Notes under the pieces: generated by a model | Told to the model about the DNA's origin: nothing | The model's database searches: none | What the model saw: only the letters and a program-made list of their open reading frames with translations | Translations under genes and position numbers: made by a program | Part shown: in pieces, positions 11,530-23,210 of the stretch | Numbering within the stretch: position 1 is the stretch's first letter | How the letters are laid out: each line of letters begins with the position of its first letter | Origin: Bradyrhizobium sp. SSBR45G | Lineage (GTDB): Bacteria; Pseudomonadota; Alphaproteobacteria; Rhizobiales; Xanthobacteraceae | NCBI RefSeq assembly: GCF_030159255.1 | Contig: NZ_BSCT01000002.1 | Location: forward strand, 186,001-250,000 | Direction: 5' to 3' | DNA length: 64,000 nucleotides

Positions 11530-11701
11530 TTTCGATGGCATAGCATCCCCCAGTCTCGTCGCTGTCCTGAACCTGTGCGCTTGTCGTTGCGCTCATCACG
11601 CTTGGCGCGATCGCGGCGCTGATCGCCATGGCGGTCGGCGCAAGCAAAAGGCCGCCGAAGGGCGGCCTGAAATAGCTTGATGCGGCGAAGCAGCAGCCGG
11701 C

Positions 11702-11902
11702 TCAGCGGACCATGGTGTCGCCGGAGCTTGTCACGGCGACCGGCTTGCCGGCCTTGACCACGGCACGCGAGGCCGTCTGGCTGTAGTCGACGTTGGACCG
11801 GGTCGCGATCCCGAAGGCGGTGACGGCGATGCCTGCAACCAGGGCCACCACCACGATCTTCAGATGGGTCGAACGGTCCGCGGAATGGAACGAGTGGTTC
11901 AT
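11702..11902 (-). CDS. Small membrane-anchored protein, unknown function
   Basis: 66 residues from an ATG at 11902 preceded by a clear GGGAGG site. One hydrophobic segment (about residues 15-32, KIVVVALVAGIAVTAFGIA) follows a short polar N-terminus; the remainder (TRSNVDYSQTASRAVVKAGKPVAVTSSGDTMVR) is polar and probably periplasmic, or secreted if the segment is cleaved. Similar short proteins are common in Bradyrhizobium, but I cannot assign a role. Confidence 0.7.
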   Translation of the reverse strand: MNHSFHSADRSTHLKIVVVALVAGIAVTAFGIATRSNVDYSQTASRAVVKAGKPVAVTSSGDTMVR

Positions 11903-12529
11903 GTCAGCCTCCCGGCGTCTCAGAGCGCCACTTTGTTGCCGGGATATGTACCGCCGCTTTGTTTCGATCCGGTTTCTTGGCTTGCTCAAAATGGTTTCAT
12001 CGGTTGCAGGCCTCGTTCCAGCAATCGGGAGTAAGCGGATCGAGCGCGCGGCCGCCTCGGTCTGAAATGCCATCGACGCGCCCGCCCGGCCGCTGGCGCA
12101 GCCGCTCGCGAGCAGCCCATGATCCTGATTCGGCGGGCCTCTCATGTCGATTTCCGATCGATGGCAATGGCGTATCGGACGATCGCCCCTTCGTATCAGA
12201 TCGCGCCTCAGCGACCGCGGCTCTGCAGCCGTTCCCGACCGACTCCGGCCTGCGCACAACGCCGTGCGTGCTCGCGGTCGTTGACCCTCTCAGCAATTCG
12301 TCGATGTCACGTGCGACACCGTATTGCTGCGGGGCTGCAATGCGAAAGGCGCACGCGTGTTGCGATCGCCGCGATCCCCATCTGTGTCCAGGTTTCCGCA
12401 ATGTGGGGAGGGATGGCGGCGGCGAGACGGCTTGTCTTGCGCGGCTTGGTGCGCTGCGCTAAGGCTTCGACCAATTCCAATGCAACGAGTCTGCGGTTTG
12501 CACCGAAACCGCAGAGGAAAGTGGCGCCG
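11903..12529. other. Region upstream of nuoA
   Basis: About 630 bp with no gene I can support. It should hold the nuo operon promoter. The only clear structure is a hairpin just before the nuoA ribosome-binding site (listed separately). Confidence 0.5.
12491..12514 (+). promoter_or_regulatory. Leader hairpin before nuoA
   Basis: CTGCGGTTT (12491-12499) pairs perfectly with AAACCGCAG (12506-12514) across a 6-nt loop. The stem ends immediately before the purine-rich GAGGAAA ribosome-binding site and about 15 nt before the nuoA ATG. It could protect the 5' end or modulate initiation. Confidence 0.4.
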
Positions 12530-12895
12530 ATGACCGGCATCCTTCAGAATTATCTCCCCCTCGTCGTGTTCATAGGTGTCGCAGCCATCATCGGGGTGGT
12601 GTTGCTGATCGCGCCATTCCTGGTCGCCTACCAGCAGCCCGATCCCGAGAAGCTCTCGGCCTACGAATGCGGCTTCAACGCATTCGATGATGCCCGGATG
12701 AAGTTCGACGTCCGCTTCTATCTGGTTGCCATCCTTTTCATCATCTTCGACCTCGAAGTCGCCTTCCTGTTTCCCTGGGCAGTGGCATTCGGCAAGCTCG
12801 GCGCGGCCGGCTTCTGGTCGATGCTGGTGTTCCTGGCCGTGCTGACGGTCGGGTTTGCCTACGAATGGAAGAAAGGCGCGCTTGAATGGGATTGA
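12530..12895 (+). CDS. nuoA: NADH-quinone oxidoreductase subunit A
   Basis: Membrane-arm subunit of complex I near the quinone site. 121 residues with three transmembrane helices (about 8-33, 62-85, 93-113). The loop holds the conserved [32 protein letters not shown] signature (broken over residues 45-76), including the loop Cys48. The ATG at 12530 follows GAGGAAA. First gene of the nuo operon; it overlaps nuoB by 10 bp. Confidence 0.96.
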   Translation: MTGILQNYLPLVVFIGVAAIIGVVLLIAPFLVAYQQPDPEKLSAYECGFNAFDDARMKFDVRFYLVAILFIIFDLEVAFLFPWAVAFGKLGAAGFWSMLVFLAVLTVGFAYEWKKGALEWD

Positions 12896-13476
12896 GCCCG
12901 ACCACGTCCTCGACCGGTCCGGTGATCGCACCGGCCCCGAAGGGCATTCTCGATCCCGCGACCGGCAGGCCGATCGGCGCCAACGACCCGTATTTCCTCG
13001 AGGTCAGGCACGAGCTGTCGGACAAGGGATTCTTCGTTGCCACCGCCGACGACCTGATCACCTGGGCCCGCACCGGCTCGCTGATGTGGATGACGTTCGG
13101 CTTGGCCTGCTGCGCCGTCGAGATGATGCAGGTGTCGATGCCGCGCTACGATGTCGAGCGTTTCGGCTTCGCGCCGCGCGCCTCGCCGCGCCAGTCCGAC
13201 GTGATGATCGTCGCCGGCACCCTGACCAACAAGATGGCGCCGGCGCTGCGCAAGGTCTACGACCAGATGCCGGAGCCGCGCTACGTCATCTCGATGGGCA
13301 GCTGCGCCAATGGCGGCGGCTACTATCACTATTCCTATTCGGTGGTCCGCGGCTGCGATCGCATCGTTCCCATCGATATCTATGTGCCCGGCTGTCCGCC
13401 GACCGCGGAAGCTCTGCTGTACGGTGTTCTGCTGTTGCAGAAGAAGATCCGGCGCACCGGCACCATCGAACGCTGA
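12886..13476 (+). CDS. nuoB: NADH-quinone oxidoreductase subunit B
   Basis: Carries the terminal iron-sulfur cluster N2 that hands electrons to quinone. 196 residues; the cluster ligands are the adjacent Cys75 and Cys76 plus Cys140 and Cys170 (PGCPP). The first 35 or so residues are a poorly conserved extension, as usual in alphaproteobacteria. The start overlaps nuoA, suggesting translational coupling. Confidence 0.97.
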   Translation: MGLSPTTSSTGPVIAPAPKGILDPATGRPIGANDPYFLEVRHELSDKGFFVATADDLITWARTGSLMWMTFGLACCAVEMMQVSMPRYDVERFGFAPRASPRQSDVMIVAGTLTNKMAPALRKVYDQMPEPRYVISMGSCANGGGYYHYSYSVVRGCDRIVPIDIYVPGCPPTAEALLYGVLLLQKKIRRTGTIER

Positions 13477-13488
13477 AGGTTTTTTCGC

Positions 13489-14094
13489 ATGGATGACGGC
13501 AGGCTCGACGCCCTTGGGCAGACGATCGTGAGCGCGCTTCCGGGCGCGGCGATCGGCCATTCGGTCGCTTTCAATCAGCTCACCGTGAACGTTGAGCCCG
13601 CCCGGATCGTCGAGGTCGTGAAGTATCTGCGCGATGACCCGGCCTGCCGGTTCATCAACTTCACCGACATCACGGCGGTCGACTATCCCGAGCGCGCCAA
13701 GCGCTTCGAGGTCGTCTATCATTTCCTGTCCCCCACGCTGAATACCCGTATCCGGCTCAAGGCTGAAGCCGACGAGACGACGCAGGTGCCCTCGATCATC
13801 GAAATCTTCCCGGGCGCCGACTGGTTCGAGCGCGAGGCCTATGACCTCTACGGCGTGATCTTCGTCGGCCATCCCGACATGCGCCGCCTGCTGACCGACT
13901 ACGGCTTCGACGGCCACCCGCTGCGCAAGGACTTCCCGACGACGGGCTTCGTCGAGGTGCGCTACGACGACCAGGAGAAGCGGGTGATCTACGAGCCCGT
14001 GCGGCTCAACCAGGAATTCCGCAAGTTCGATTTTCTCTCGCCCTGGGAAGGCGCGGACTATCCGCTGCCGGGCGATGAGAAAGCGACGAAGTGA
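13489..14094 (+). CDS. nuoC: NADH-quinone oxidoreductase subunit C (30 kDa)
   Basis: Hydrophilic peripheral-arm subunit that packs against NuoD. 201 residues with the family signature [10 protein letters not shown] and [23 protein letters not shown]. It is a separate gene here, not fused to nuoD as in Escherichia coli. Starts 12 bp after nuoB. Confidence 0.97.
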   Translation: MDDGRLDALGQTIVSALPGAAIGHSVAFNQLTVNVEPARIVEVVKYLRDDPACRFINFTDITAVDYPERAKRFEVVYHFLSPTLNTRIRLKAEADETTQVPSIIEIFPGADWFEREAYDLYGVIFVGHPDMRRLLTDYGFDGHPLRKDFPTTGFVEVRYDDQEKRVIYEPVRLNQEFRKFDFLSPWEGADYPLPGDEKATK

Positions 14095-14108
14095 GTGGGA
14101 GCGCGAGC

Positions 14109-15305
14109 ATGAACGAGCAAAGCCCGGCACTCCGCAACTTCACGATCAACTTTGGTCCGCAGCATCCGGCGGCCCATGGCGTGTTGCGTCTTGTCCTTGA
14201 ACTGGACGGCGAAGTGGTCGAGCGCGTCGATCCGCATATCGGCCTTTTGCATCGCGGCACCGAGAAGCTGATCGAGACCAAGACCTACATGCAGGCGATG
14301 CCCTATTTCGATCGGCTCGACTACGTCGCGCCGATGAACCAGGAGCATGCGTTCTGCCTCGCCGCTGAACGGCTGCTTGGCATCGAGGTGCCGCGCCGCG
14401 GCCAGCTGATCCGCGTGCTCTACTCCGAGATCGGGCGGCTGCTGTCGCATCTGCTCAACGTCACCACGCAGGCGATGGACGTCGGCGCGCTGACCCCGCC
14501 GCTGTGGGGCTTCGAGGAGCGCGAGAAGCTGATGGTGTTCTATGAGCGCGCCTCCGGCTCGCGCATGCACGCCAACTACTTCCGCATCGGCGGCGTCCAC
14601 CAGGATCTGCCGACCAAGCTGATCGACGATATTGATGCGTTCTGCGACCCGTTCCTGAAGGTGGTCGACGATCTCGACCAGCTTCTCACCGGCAACCGCA
14701 TCTTCAAGCAGCGCAACGTCGACATCGGCGTGGTCACCCTGAAGCAGGCCTGGGAGTGGGGCTTCTCAGGCGTGATGGTGCGCGGCTCGGGCGCGGCCTG
14801 GGACCTGCGCAAGTCGCAGCCCTATGAGTGCTATGCCGAGATGGAGTTCGACATTCCGATCGGCAAGAACGGCGACTGCTACGATCGTTATCTGATCCGC
14901 ATGGAAGAGATGCGCCAGTCCGTTCGCATCATGAAGCAGTGCATCCAGAAGCTGCGCGCGCCGGACGGGCAGGGGCCCGTTCTGATCACCGACAACAAGA
15001 TCGCTCCGCCGCGCCGTGGCGAGATGAAGCGCTCGATGGAAGCGCTGATTCACCACTTCAAGCTCTACACCGAGGGCTTCCACGTCCCGGCGGGCGAGAT
15101 CTACGCGGCCGTCGAGGCGCCGAAGGGCGAGTTCGGCGTCTATCTGGTCGCCGATGGCACCAACAAGCCGTACAAGTGCAAGATCCGCGCGCCCGGCTTC
15201 GCCCATCTCCAGGCGATGGATTTCCTGTGCAGGGGGCATCTGCTGGCAGACGTCTCGGCCATCCTTGGCTCGCTCGACATCGTGTTCGGAGAGGTGGATC
15301 GCTGA
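14109..15305 (+). CDS. nuoD: NADH-quinone oxidoreductase subunit D (49 kDa)
   Basis: Forms the quinone-binding chamber with NuoB. 398 residues from the ATG at 14109 (GGGAGCGCGAGC upstream). An in-frame GTG at 14091 overlapping the nuoC stop would add six residues and is possible. Signatures: [27 protein letters not shown], the 49-kDa family block [17 protein letters not shown], and a C-terminus ending DIVFGEVDR as in the [NiFe]-hydrogenase-related fold. Its TGA shares its last base with the ATG of the following methyltransferase gene. Confidence 0.97.
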   Translation: MNEQSPALRNFTINFGPQHPAAHGVLRLVLELDGEVVERVDPHIGLLHRGTEKLIETKTYMQAMPYFDRLDYVAPMNQEHAFCLAAERLLGIEVPRRGQLIRVLYSEIGRLLSHLLNVTTQAMDVGALTPPLWGFEEREKLMVFYERASGSRMHANYFRIGGVHQDLPTKLIDDIDAFCDPFLKVVDDLDQLLTGNRIFKQRNVDIGVVTLKQAWEWGFSGVMVRGSGAAWDLRKSQPYECYAEMEFDIPIGKNGDCYDRYLIRMEEMRQSVRIMKQCIQKLRAPDGQGPVLITDNKIAPPRRGEMKRSMEALIHHFKLYTEGFHVPAGEIYAAVEAPKGEFGVYLVADGTNKPYKCKIRAPGFAHLQAMDFLCRGHLLADVSAILGSLDIVFGEVDR

Positions 15306-16264
15306 TGGGCCACGCGCCGATCCAGTTCGATCGTGCTTCCGGAGCGCTCGAAGGGGCGAACCTCTGGGAGCGCACGGCTGCATTGGCGCTCGTGACCGGC
15401 TCGAAGATCTCCTCGCACTTCTCGCATCGCGGCTACAATCGCTGCGCCAACCTGCTGCGCATGGCGCTGCCGGAGCGCGACATCGCGGTGAAGCTCAACC
15501 CCGATGCGGTGTTCGAGTTCCCCTATGGCGACGGCTATTGGAGCAAGCTGCTCAACCGCGCCTATCACTATGAGGACGAGCTCGAGCTGCTCTTCCTCGG
15601 CACCGTCGACGTCGACTACACCTTCATCGACGGTGGCGCCAACTACGGCTACTGGTCGGTGCTGGTGTCGAGCGCGCCCTATGGCGCCCACAAGGCGATT
15701 GCGATCGAACCATCGTCGGCTAATTTCTCCAAGCTCGCCAACAATGCCCGGATCAATGCCGGCCGCTTCGACGTCATGAAATGCGCGATCGGCGCCGGCC
15801 GCGGCACGGCGGTTCTGACCGGCACCAAGCACGAGGCATTCAGCATCGCAGGGGGCAGTGCCGGCGGCGAGCAGGTGCCGGTGATGGCGCTCGATGATCT
15901 CATCGATGACGGCAAGGTCGCAGCCTCCGGAAAGTACCTGATCAAGCTCGACGTCGAGGGCGTCGAGATCGAGGCCATCAAGGGCGGCGCGCGGCTGCTG
16001 TCGACCGACAGCATGATCCTGTGCGAGGAGCACGGCCAGGACCGCAATCACACGGTGTCGCGCTACATCCTGGATCAGACGCCGATGCAGCTGATGGTCT
16101 ATGACCCCGCGAGCCGCCGCTTCGAGACCGTGACCGAGCTTTCGATCCTCGACCGCATCAAGGTGTCCGCCCACGTCGGCTATAACGTGTTCGGAACCGC
16201 AAGTGCCTTCTGGCAGAATCGCGTCGCAGCGCTCAATGCAAGTGCCGCGCGCCGCATGCAATGA
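15305..16264 (+). CDS. FkbM-family SAM-dependent methyltransferase inside the nuo operon
   Basis: 319 residues. The SAM-binding core is seen as YTFIDGGANYGYWSVLVSS (motif I, about 106-124), AIAIEPSSANFSKL, and the FkbM-type segment LIKLDVEGVEIEAIKGG. The ATG overlaps the nuoD stop by one base (TGATG), so it is almost certainly cotranslated with the complex I genes; nuoE follows 14 bp later. FkbM enzymes usually O-methylate small molecules or sugars. The substrate here is unknown; a role in complex I assembly or quinone chemistry is only suggested by position. Confidence 0.85.
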   Translation: MGHAPIQFDRASGALEGANLWERTAALALVTGSKISSHFSHRGYNRCANLLRMALPERDIAVKLNPDAVFEFPYGDGYWSKLLNRAYHYEDELELLFLGTVDVDYTFIDGGANYGYWSVLVSSAPYGAHKAIAIEPSSANFSKLANNARINAGRFDVMKCAIGAGRGTAVLTGTKHEAFSIAGGSAGGEQVPVMALDDLIDDGKVAASGKYLIKLDVEGVEIEAIKGGARLLSTDSMILCEEHGQDRNHTVSRYILDQTPMQLMVYDPASRRFETVTELSILDRIKVSAHVGYNVFGTASAFWQNRVAALNASAARRMQ

Positions 16265-16278
16265 AAGACTAGAGAGCC

Positions 16279-16890
16279 ATGTCCGTCCGCCGTCTTGCCC
16301 CGAAGGAAGTCCAGCCCGCGAGCTTTGCGTTCACGGATGAAAACCTTGCCTTCGCCAAGGCCCAGATCGCGAAATACCCGGAGGGCCGCCAGGCCTCCGC
16401 GGTCATCGCGATCCTGTGGCGTGCGCAGGAGCAGAACGAGGGCTGGGTGTCGGAAGCCGCGATCCGCGTCGTCGCCGACATGCTCGGCATGCCCTACATC
16501 CGCGTGCTCGAGGTCGCGACCTTCTACACGATGTTCCAGCTGCAGCCGGTCGGCAAGAAGGCGCATGTCCAGGTCTGCGGCACGACGCCGTGCCGGCTGC
16601 GCGGCGCCGAGGAGCTGATCGAGGTCTGCAAGCACCGCATTCATCACGACCCCTTCCATCTGTCGAAGGATGCCGACTTCAGCTGGGAGGAGGTCGAGTG
16701 TCTGGGCGCCTGCGTGAATGCGCCGATGGTGCAGATCTGGAAGGACACCTATGAGGACCTGACGCCGGAAAGCTTCGGCAAGGTGCTCGACGGCTTCGCG
16801 ACCGGCAATCTGCCGACGCCGGGTCCGCAGAATGGCCGCCAGTTCTCGGCGCCCGCGGGCGGGCCGACCACGCTGAAGGAGAAGACATGA
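16279..16890 (+). CDS. nuoE: NADH-quinone oxidoreductase subunit E (24 kDa)
   Basis: Thioredoxin-fold subunit carrying the [2Fe-2S] cluster N1a. 203 residues; cluster ligands Cys100, Cys105, Cys141 and Cys145 (VCGTTPC and CLGAC). The tail after about residue 165 is Pro/Gly-rich, as in other alphaproteobacterial versions. The stop overlaps the start of the next small gene (ATGA). Confidence 0.97.
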   Translation: MSVRRLAPKEVQPASFAFTDENLAFAKAQIAKYPEGRQASAVIAILWRAQEQNEGWVSEAAIRVVADMLGMPYIRVLEVATFYTMFQLQPVGKKAHVQVCGTTPCRLRGAEELIEVCKHRIHHDPFHLSKDADFSWEEVECLGACVNAPMVQIWKDTYEDLTPESFGKVLDGFATGNLPTPGPQNGRQFSAPAGGPTTLKEKT

Positions 16891-17102
16891 GCCGCAATCG
16901 CACGCGCGTTGCGGCCCTGATCCAAGAGGGCGCCGCGATGAAGAACTGGCGCTACGTGGCGCTGCATACGATCGCAGCGGCCGCTTTCATTTTCGTGCTG
17001 CAGCGGTTCGCGCTCAATGCGACGCTGGAGTCCAGTCTGCTGTGGGCGCTGGTGTTCGGCGGTTGCGCCGCCTTCATCGCCACCATGCAGTCGAACCGCT
17101 GA
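16887..17102 (+). CDS. Small two-span membrane protein between nuoE and nuoF
   Basis: 71 residues, or 54 if the internal ATG at 16938 (after GAGGGCG) is used. Two hydrophobic segments are visible (about 25-42, [19 protein letters not shown], and 49-66, [18 protein letters not shown]). The first ATG overlaps the nuoE stop (ATGA) and nuoF follows 18 bp later, so it is part of the operon. It is not one of the 14 core subunits. Function unknown; an accessory subunit or assembly protein is a guess from position. Confidence 0.7.
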   Translation: MSRNRTRVAALIQEGAAMKNWRYVALHTIAAAAFIFVLQRFALNATLESSLLWALVFGGCAAFIATMQSNR

Positions 17103-17120
17103 TATCGAGGAAGCCGTCTG

Positions 17121-18446
<1,326 letters not shown>

Positions 18447-18546
18447 GCGATGGCGGTCCTGTCCGCCGGCAAGGTTTTCCTCCGCGCTTGCGCCCTCACG
18501 GTGCGCAACGGCGCGGCGGTTCGTGGTTTGAGAGAGATGTGAGGCA

Positions 18547-20616
18547 ATGACCAAGATCATCATCGATGGCAAAGAGATCGATGTGCCGCCGGAGTACACG
18601 CTGCTGCAGGCGTGCGAGGCGGCGGGCGTCGAGATTCCGCGCTTCTGCTATCATGAGCGGCTGTCGATCGCCGGCAACTGCCGGATGTGTCTGGTCGAGG
18701 TGAAGGGCGGGCCGAAGCCGGTCGCGAGCTGCGCCTGGGGCGTGCGCGACTGCCGGCCGGGTCCGAAGGGCGAGCCGCCGGAGATTTCGACCCGCTCGCC
18801 GATGGTCAAGAAGGCGCGCGAAGGCGTGATGGAATTCCTTCTGATCAACCACCCGCTGGACTGCCCGATCTGCGACCAGGGCGGCGAGTGCGACCTGCAG
18901 GACCAGGCGATGGGGTATGGTGTCGACACCAGCCGCTACGCCGAGAACAAGCGCGCCGTCGAGGACAAATATCTCGGCGCGCTGGTCAAGACCTCGATGA
19001 CCCGCTGCATCCAGTGCACGCGCTGCGTCCGCTTTTCCGCGGAAGTCTGCGGCGTGCCGGAAATGGGCGCGACCGGTCGTGGCGAGGACATGGAGATCAC
19101 GACCTATCTCGAGCAGGCGCTGAGCTCGGAGCTGCAAGGCAATCTGGTCGACATCTGCCCGGTGGGCGCGCTCACCTCGAAGCCCTATGCCTTCGCCGCG
19201 CGTCCGTGGGAGCTGGGCAAGACGCAGTCCATCGACGTGATGGACGGCGTGGGCTCGGCGATCCGCGTCGATACCCGCGGCCGCGAGGTCATGCGCATCC
19301 TGCCGCGCATCAATGACTCCGTGAACGAGGAGTGGATTTCCGACAAGACGCGCCACGTCGTCGACGGCCTGCGCACTCAGCGCCTCGACCGTCCCTACGT
19401 GCGCGAGGACGGCAAGCTGCGCCCGGCGTCGTGGCCGGAGGCGTTCAAGGCCATCGCCGCCAAGCTGTCGCGCATCGACGGCAAGCGCGTCGGCGCGATC
19501 GCCGGCGATCTCGCCGCGGTCGAAGAGATGTTCGCGCTCAAGGACCTTCTGGCCAAGCTCGGCTCGGCCAATGTGGCCGTGCAAGGCGGCGACAGTTTCG
19601 ACGCGAAGCTCGGCCGCGCATCCTACATCTTCAACCCGACCATAGCCGGCATCGAGCAGGCCGATGCGATCCTGATCATCGGCGCCAATCCGCGCAAGGA
19701 AGCGGCCGTGCTCAACGCCCGCATTCGCAAGCGCTGGCGCTCGGGCCAGCTCAAGGTCGGTCTGGTCGGGCCGAAGGTCGACCTGACCTATGCCTACGAG
19801 CACATCGGCGCGGGCACCGACTCGCTGAGCGACGTCGCCGCCGGCAAGCATTCGTTCGCGACCACGTTCCGCAACGCCAAGAATCCGATCGTGCTGGTTG
19901 GCGCCGGCGCGGCCGCCCGCCATGATGGCGGGGCGATCCTGTCGCTGGCCGCCAAGATTGCGATGGACGTCAACGCCGTGCGCGACGACTGGAACGGCTT
20001 TGCCGTGCTGCACGACACCGCCTCGCGGGTCGGCGCGCTCGACATCGGATTCAACGGCACCGGTCTGACCGGCGCCCAGATGACGACCTTCGGCACCATG
20101 GACGTGATGTTCCTGCTCGGAGCCGACGAGGTCGAGGTGCCCGAGGGCGTCTTCGTCGTCTACATCGGCACCCATGGTGATCGCGGTGCGCATCGCGCCG
20201 ACGTGATCCTGCCGGGCGCTGCCTACACCGAGAAGTCCGGCCTCTATGCCAATACCGAGGGCCGGGTGCAGGTTGCCGGCCGCGCCTCGTTCCCGCCGGG
20301 TGAGGCGCGCGAGGACTGGGCGATCATCCGTGCGCTCTCCGACGTGCTCGGCCGCAAGCTTGGCTACGACTCGCTGGCGGCGTTGCGTGCCGAGATCATC
20401 AAGGCCGTGCCGCATCTTGGCCGCATCGACCAGATCGAAGCCGGCAAGATCGCCGACATCAAGACCCTTGCGGGCAAGGGCGGCAGCCTCGAGAAGGCGC
20501 CGTTCAAGCCCCTGGTTGACGACTTCTATCTCACCAATCCGATCGCGCGCGCATCGGCGGTCATGGCGGAATGCTCCCGCCTGGCCTCCGGGCAGATGCT
20601 GACGGCAGCGGAGTGA
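18547..20616 (+). CDS. nuoG: NADH-quinone oxidoreductase subunit G (75 kDa)
   Basis: Electron-wire subunit with several iron-sulfur clusters. 689 residues. The N-terminal ferredoxin-like [2Fe-2S] site has Cys34, Cys45, Cys48 and Cys62. Then follow the His-coordinated [4Fe-4S] motif [18 protein letters not shown] and a further [10 protein letters not shown]...CPVGAL set. The C-terminal two thirds is the molybdopterin-oxidoreductase-like domain, without a catalytic role in complex I. Confidence 0.97.
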   Translation: MTKIIIDGKEIDVPPEYTLLQACEAAGVEIPRFCYHERLSIAGNCRMCLVEVKGGPKPVASCAWGVRDCRPGPKGEPPEISTRSPMVKKAREGVMEFLLINHPLDCPICDQGGECDLQDQAMGYGVDTSRYAENKRAVEDKYLGALVKTSMTRCIQCTRCVRFSAEVCGVPEMGATGRGEDMEITTYLEQALSSELQGNLVDICPVGALTSKPYAFAARPWELGKTQSIDVMDGVGSAIRVDTRGREVMRILPRINDSVNEEWISDKTRHVVDGLRTQRLDRPYVREDGKLRPASWPEAFKAIAAKLSRIDGKRVGAIAGDLAAVEEMFALKDLLAKLGSANVAVQGGDSFDAKLGRASYIFNPTIAGIEQADAILIIGANPRKEAAVLNARIRKRWRSGQLKVGLVGPKVDLTYAYEHIGAGTDSLSDVAAGKHSFATTFRNAKNPIVLVGAGAAARHDGGAILSLAAKIAMDVNAVRDDWNGFAVLHDTASRVGALDIGFNGTGLTGAQMTTFGTMDVMFLLGADEVEVPEGVFVVYIGTHGDRGAHRADVILPGAAYTEKSGLYANTEGRVQVAGRASFPPGEAREDWAIIRALSDVLGRKLGYDSLAALRAEIIKAVPHLGRIDQIEAGKIADIKTLAGKGGSLEKAPFKPLVDDFYLTNPIARASAVMAECSRLASGQMLTAAE

Positions 20617-20626
20617 GCGTGATCTG

Positions 20627-21697
20627 ATGGCTGATTTCTTTGCAAGCTCGTTCTGGACCGGCTTCCTCTGGCCGCTGATCGTCATGATCGCGCAGAGCGT
20701 TCTGCTGCTGGTCGTCCTGCTGGTCGCGATCGCCTACATCCTGCTGGCCGACCGCAAGATCTGGGCGGCGGTGCAGATCCGCAGGGGGCCGAACGTGGTC
20801 GGCCCGTGGGGCCTGTTCCAGTCGTTCGCCGACCTCCTGAAGTTCGTGCTCAAGGAGCCGATCATCCCGGCCGGCGCCAACAAGGGCGTGTTCCTGCTGG
20901 CGCCGCTGGTCTCCTGCGTGCTGGCGCTCGCGGCCTGGGCGGTCATTCCGACCAATCTCGGCTGGGCGATCGCCGACATCAATGTCGGCATCCTCTTCAT
21001 CTTCGCGATCTCGTCGCTGTCGATCTACGGCATCATCATGGCCGGCTGGTCGTCGAACTCGAAATACCCGTTCCTGGCGGCGCTGCGCTCGGCGGCGCAG
21101 ATGGTGTCCTACGAGGTCTCGATCGGCTTCGTCATCATTACCGTGCTGCTCTGCGCCGGCACCCTCAACCTGTCGGGCGTGGTCGAGGCGCAGCATGCCC
21201 GGGGGCTCGCCAGCCTGATCGGCCTGCCACAGCTGACGATCCTGAACTGGTACGTCTGGCCGCTGTTCCCGATGTTCGTGGTGTTCTACGTCTCGGCGCT
21301 GGCCGAGACCAACCGCCCGCCCTTCGACCTCGTGGAAGCGGAATCGGAGCTGGTCGCCGGCTTCATGGTGGAATACGGCTCGACGCCGTATCTGCTGTTC
21401 ATGCTCGGCGAGTATGTCGCGATCACCACGATGTGCGCGCTGGCCACCATCCTGTTCCTGGGCGGCTGGCTGCCGCCGATCGACCTGCCGCCGTTCAACT
21501 GGGTGCCCGGCGTCATCTGGTTCGCGCTCAAGCTGTTCTTCATGTTCTTCCTGATTGCGATGGCGAAAGCGATCGTGCCGCGCTACCGCTACGACCAGTT
21601 GATGCGACTCGGCTGGAAAGTGTTCCTGCCGCTGTCGCTGGTCATGGTGGTGATCGTCGCGGGCGTGCTGCACTTCGCCGGCATCGCGCCGAAATGA
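20627..21697 (+). CDS. nuoH: NADH-quinone oxidoreductase subunit H
   Basis: Membrane subunit that forms the entrance of the quinone channel and couples to the antiporter-like subunits. 356 residues with about eight helices. Conserved motifs: [22 protein letters not shown] loop near residue 48, the acidic loop [21 protein letters not shown], and YGS-P at its end. Ten bp after nuoG. Confidence 0.97.
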   Translation: MADFFASSFWTGFLWPLIVMIAQSVLLLVVLLVAIAYILLADRKIWAAVQIRRGPNVVGPWGLFQSFADLLKFVLKEPIIPAGANKGVFLLAPLVSCVLALAAWAVIPTNLGWAIADINVGILFIFAISSLSIYGIIMAGWSSNSKYPFLAALRSAAQMVSYEVSIGFVIITVLLCAGTLNLSGVVEAQHARGLASLIGLPQLTILNWYVWPLFPMFVVFYVSALAETNRPPFDLVEAESELVAGFMVEYGSTPYLLFMLGEYVAITTMCALATILFLGGWLPPIDLPPFNWVPGVIWFALKLFFMFFLIAMAKAIVPRYRYDQLMRLGWKVFLPLSLVMVVIVAGVLHFAGIAPK

Positions 21698-21704
21698 GGC
21701 TGTC

Positions 21705-22193
21705 ATGAACATCTCCGCCACCGCACGGTCGCTGCTGCTGCAGGAATTCGTGTCCGCGTTCTTCCTCGCGATGCGCTACTTCTTCCAGCCGAAGCCGACC
21801 CTGAACTATCCGTTCGAGAAGGGCCCGATCTCGCCGCGTTTCCGCGGCGAGCACGCGCTGCGCCGCTATCCCAACGGTGAAGAGCGCTGCATCGCCTGCA
21901 AGCTGTGCGAGGCCGTCTGCCCGGCGCAGGCGATCACGATCGAGGCCGGGCCGCGCCGCAACGACGGCACCCGCCGCACGGTGCGCTACGACATCGACAT
22001 GGTGAAGTGCATCTATTGCGGCCTGTGCCAGGAAGCCTGTCCGGTGGACGCCATCGTCGAGGGACCGAACTTCGAGTTCGCGACCGAGACCCGCGAGGAG
22101 CTCTATTATGACAAGGCCAAGCTGCTCGCGAACGGCGACCGCTGGGAGCGCGAGATCTCCAAAGCCATCGCGCTCGACGCGCCGTACCGCTGA
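21705..22193 (+). CDS. nuoI: NADH-quinone oxidoreductase subunit I (8Fe-8S ferredoxin)
   Basis: 162 residues. Two CxxCxxCxxxCP motifs (Cys62/65/68/72 and Cys102/105/108/112) bind clusters N6a and N6b. The amphipathic N-terminus ([21 protein letters not shown]) anchors it to the membrane interface. Follows nuoH by 7 bp. Confidence 0.98.
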   Translation: MNISATARSLLLQEFVSAFFLAMRYFFQPKPTLNYPFEKGPISPRFRGEHALRRYPNGEERCIACKLCEAVCPAQAITIEAGPRRNDGTRRTVRYDIDMVKCIYCGLCQEACPVDAIVEGPNFEFATETREELYYDKAKLLANGDRWEREISKAIALDAPYR

Positions 22194-22202
22194 GGCCGTC
22201 CG

Positions 22203-22841
22203 ATGATCCTTCCTGCGCTCTTCTTCTACTTGTTCGCGGCGGTCTGCGTGGCCTCGGCCGTGATGGTGATCGTCTCGAAGAACCCCGTTCACTCGGTGCT
22301 CTATCTGATCCTCGCCTTCGTCAATGCCTCCGGCCTGTTCGTGCTGATGGGCGCCGAGTTCCTGGCGATGATCCTGGTCGTCGTCTATGTCGGCGCGGTC
22401 GCGGTGCTGTTCCTGTTCGTGATCATGATGCTCGACGTCGACTTCACCGAGCTGCGCGAGGGCTTCCTGCAGTACATGCCGATCGGCCTGGTGATCGGCG
22501 GCATCTTCCTGTTCGAGCTGCTGCTGACCGTGTCGTATTGGGTCATCAACCCGACGACGCCGAAGGGAATCACCGCGGCGATCCCGACCAACGTCACCAA
22601 CACCGAGGCGCTCGGCCTCGTGCTCTATACGAAGTACATCCACTACTTCCAGCTCTCCGGCATGATCCTGCTGGTCGCCATGATCGGCGCGATCGTGCTG
22701 ACCTTGCGCCACAAGGCCAGCGTCAAGCGCCAGGACATCAACGTCCAGAACGCGCGCACGCCAGAGATGGCGATGGCGGTCCGCAAGGTTGCGGTCGGGC
22801 AGGGGCTGCAGGACTCGGATGCCGCGGAGTGGGTGAAATGA
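22203..22841 (+). CDS. nuoJ: NADH-quinone oxidoreductase subunit J
   Basis: Membrane subunit with five predicted helices, 212 residues. The family signature [20 protein letters not shown] and the region around [25 protein letters not shown] (with the conserved pi-bulge helix) are present. The stop overlaps the nuoK start (ATGA). Confidence 0.96.
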   Translation: MILPALFFYLFAAVCVASAVMVIVSKNPVHSVLYLILAFVNASGLFVLMGAEFLAMILVVVYVGAVAVLFLFVIMMLDVDFTELREGFLQYMPIGLVIGGIFLFELLLTVSYWVINPTTPKGITAAIPTNVTNTEALGLVLYTKYIHYFQLSGMILLVAMIGAIVLTLRHKASVKRQDINVQNARTPEMAMAVRKVAVGQGLQDSDAAEWVK

Positions 22842-23146
22842 CCATCGGACTGGGACACTACCTCGCCGTCGCGGCCATGCTGTTCACGCTCGGCATCCTC
22901 GGCATCTTCCTGAACCGGAAGAACATCATCGTCATCCTGATGTCGATCGAGCTGATCCTGCTCGCGGTCAACATCAACCTCGTGGCGTTCTCGACCTTCC
23001 TCGGCGACATCGTCGGCCAGGTGTTCGCGCTGCTGGTGCTGACGGTGGCGGCGGCCGAAGCTGCCATCGGTCTTGCCGTGCTGGTGGTCTACTTCCGCAA
23101 CCGCGGCTCGATCGCGGTTGAAGACGTCAATCTGATGAAGGGCTAA
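22838..23146 (+). CDS. nuoK: NADH-quinone oxidoreductase subunit K
   Basis: 102 residues, three transmembrane helices. It carries the conserved membrane Glu residues in [14 protein letters not shown] and [13 protein letters not shown] that take part in proton translocation. The ATG lies within the nuoJ stop. Confidence 0.97.
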   Translation: MTIGLGHYLAVAAMLFTLGILGIFLNRKNIIVILMSIELILLAVNINLVAFSTFLGDIVGQVFALLVLTVAAAEAAIGLAVLVVYFRNRGSIAVEDVNLMKG

Positions 23147-23210
23147 GGCGCATGATCCGCAACTGTGGGGGCCGGCTTGCCGGCAAGGTCATGCGTAAGG
23201 GAACGGGCGA

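Noticed and set aside
14091..14111. GTG start for nuoD overlapping the nuoC stop
   Set aside because: Possible, but the ATG at 14109 has a GGGAG site and matches the usual NuoD N-terminus, so I chose that.
18450..18542. 30-codon ORF between nuoF and nuoG
   Set aside because: No ribosome-binding site, no hydrophobic segment or motif; it fits chance in a 100-bp spacer.
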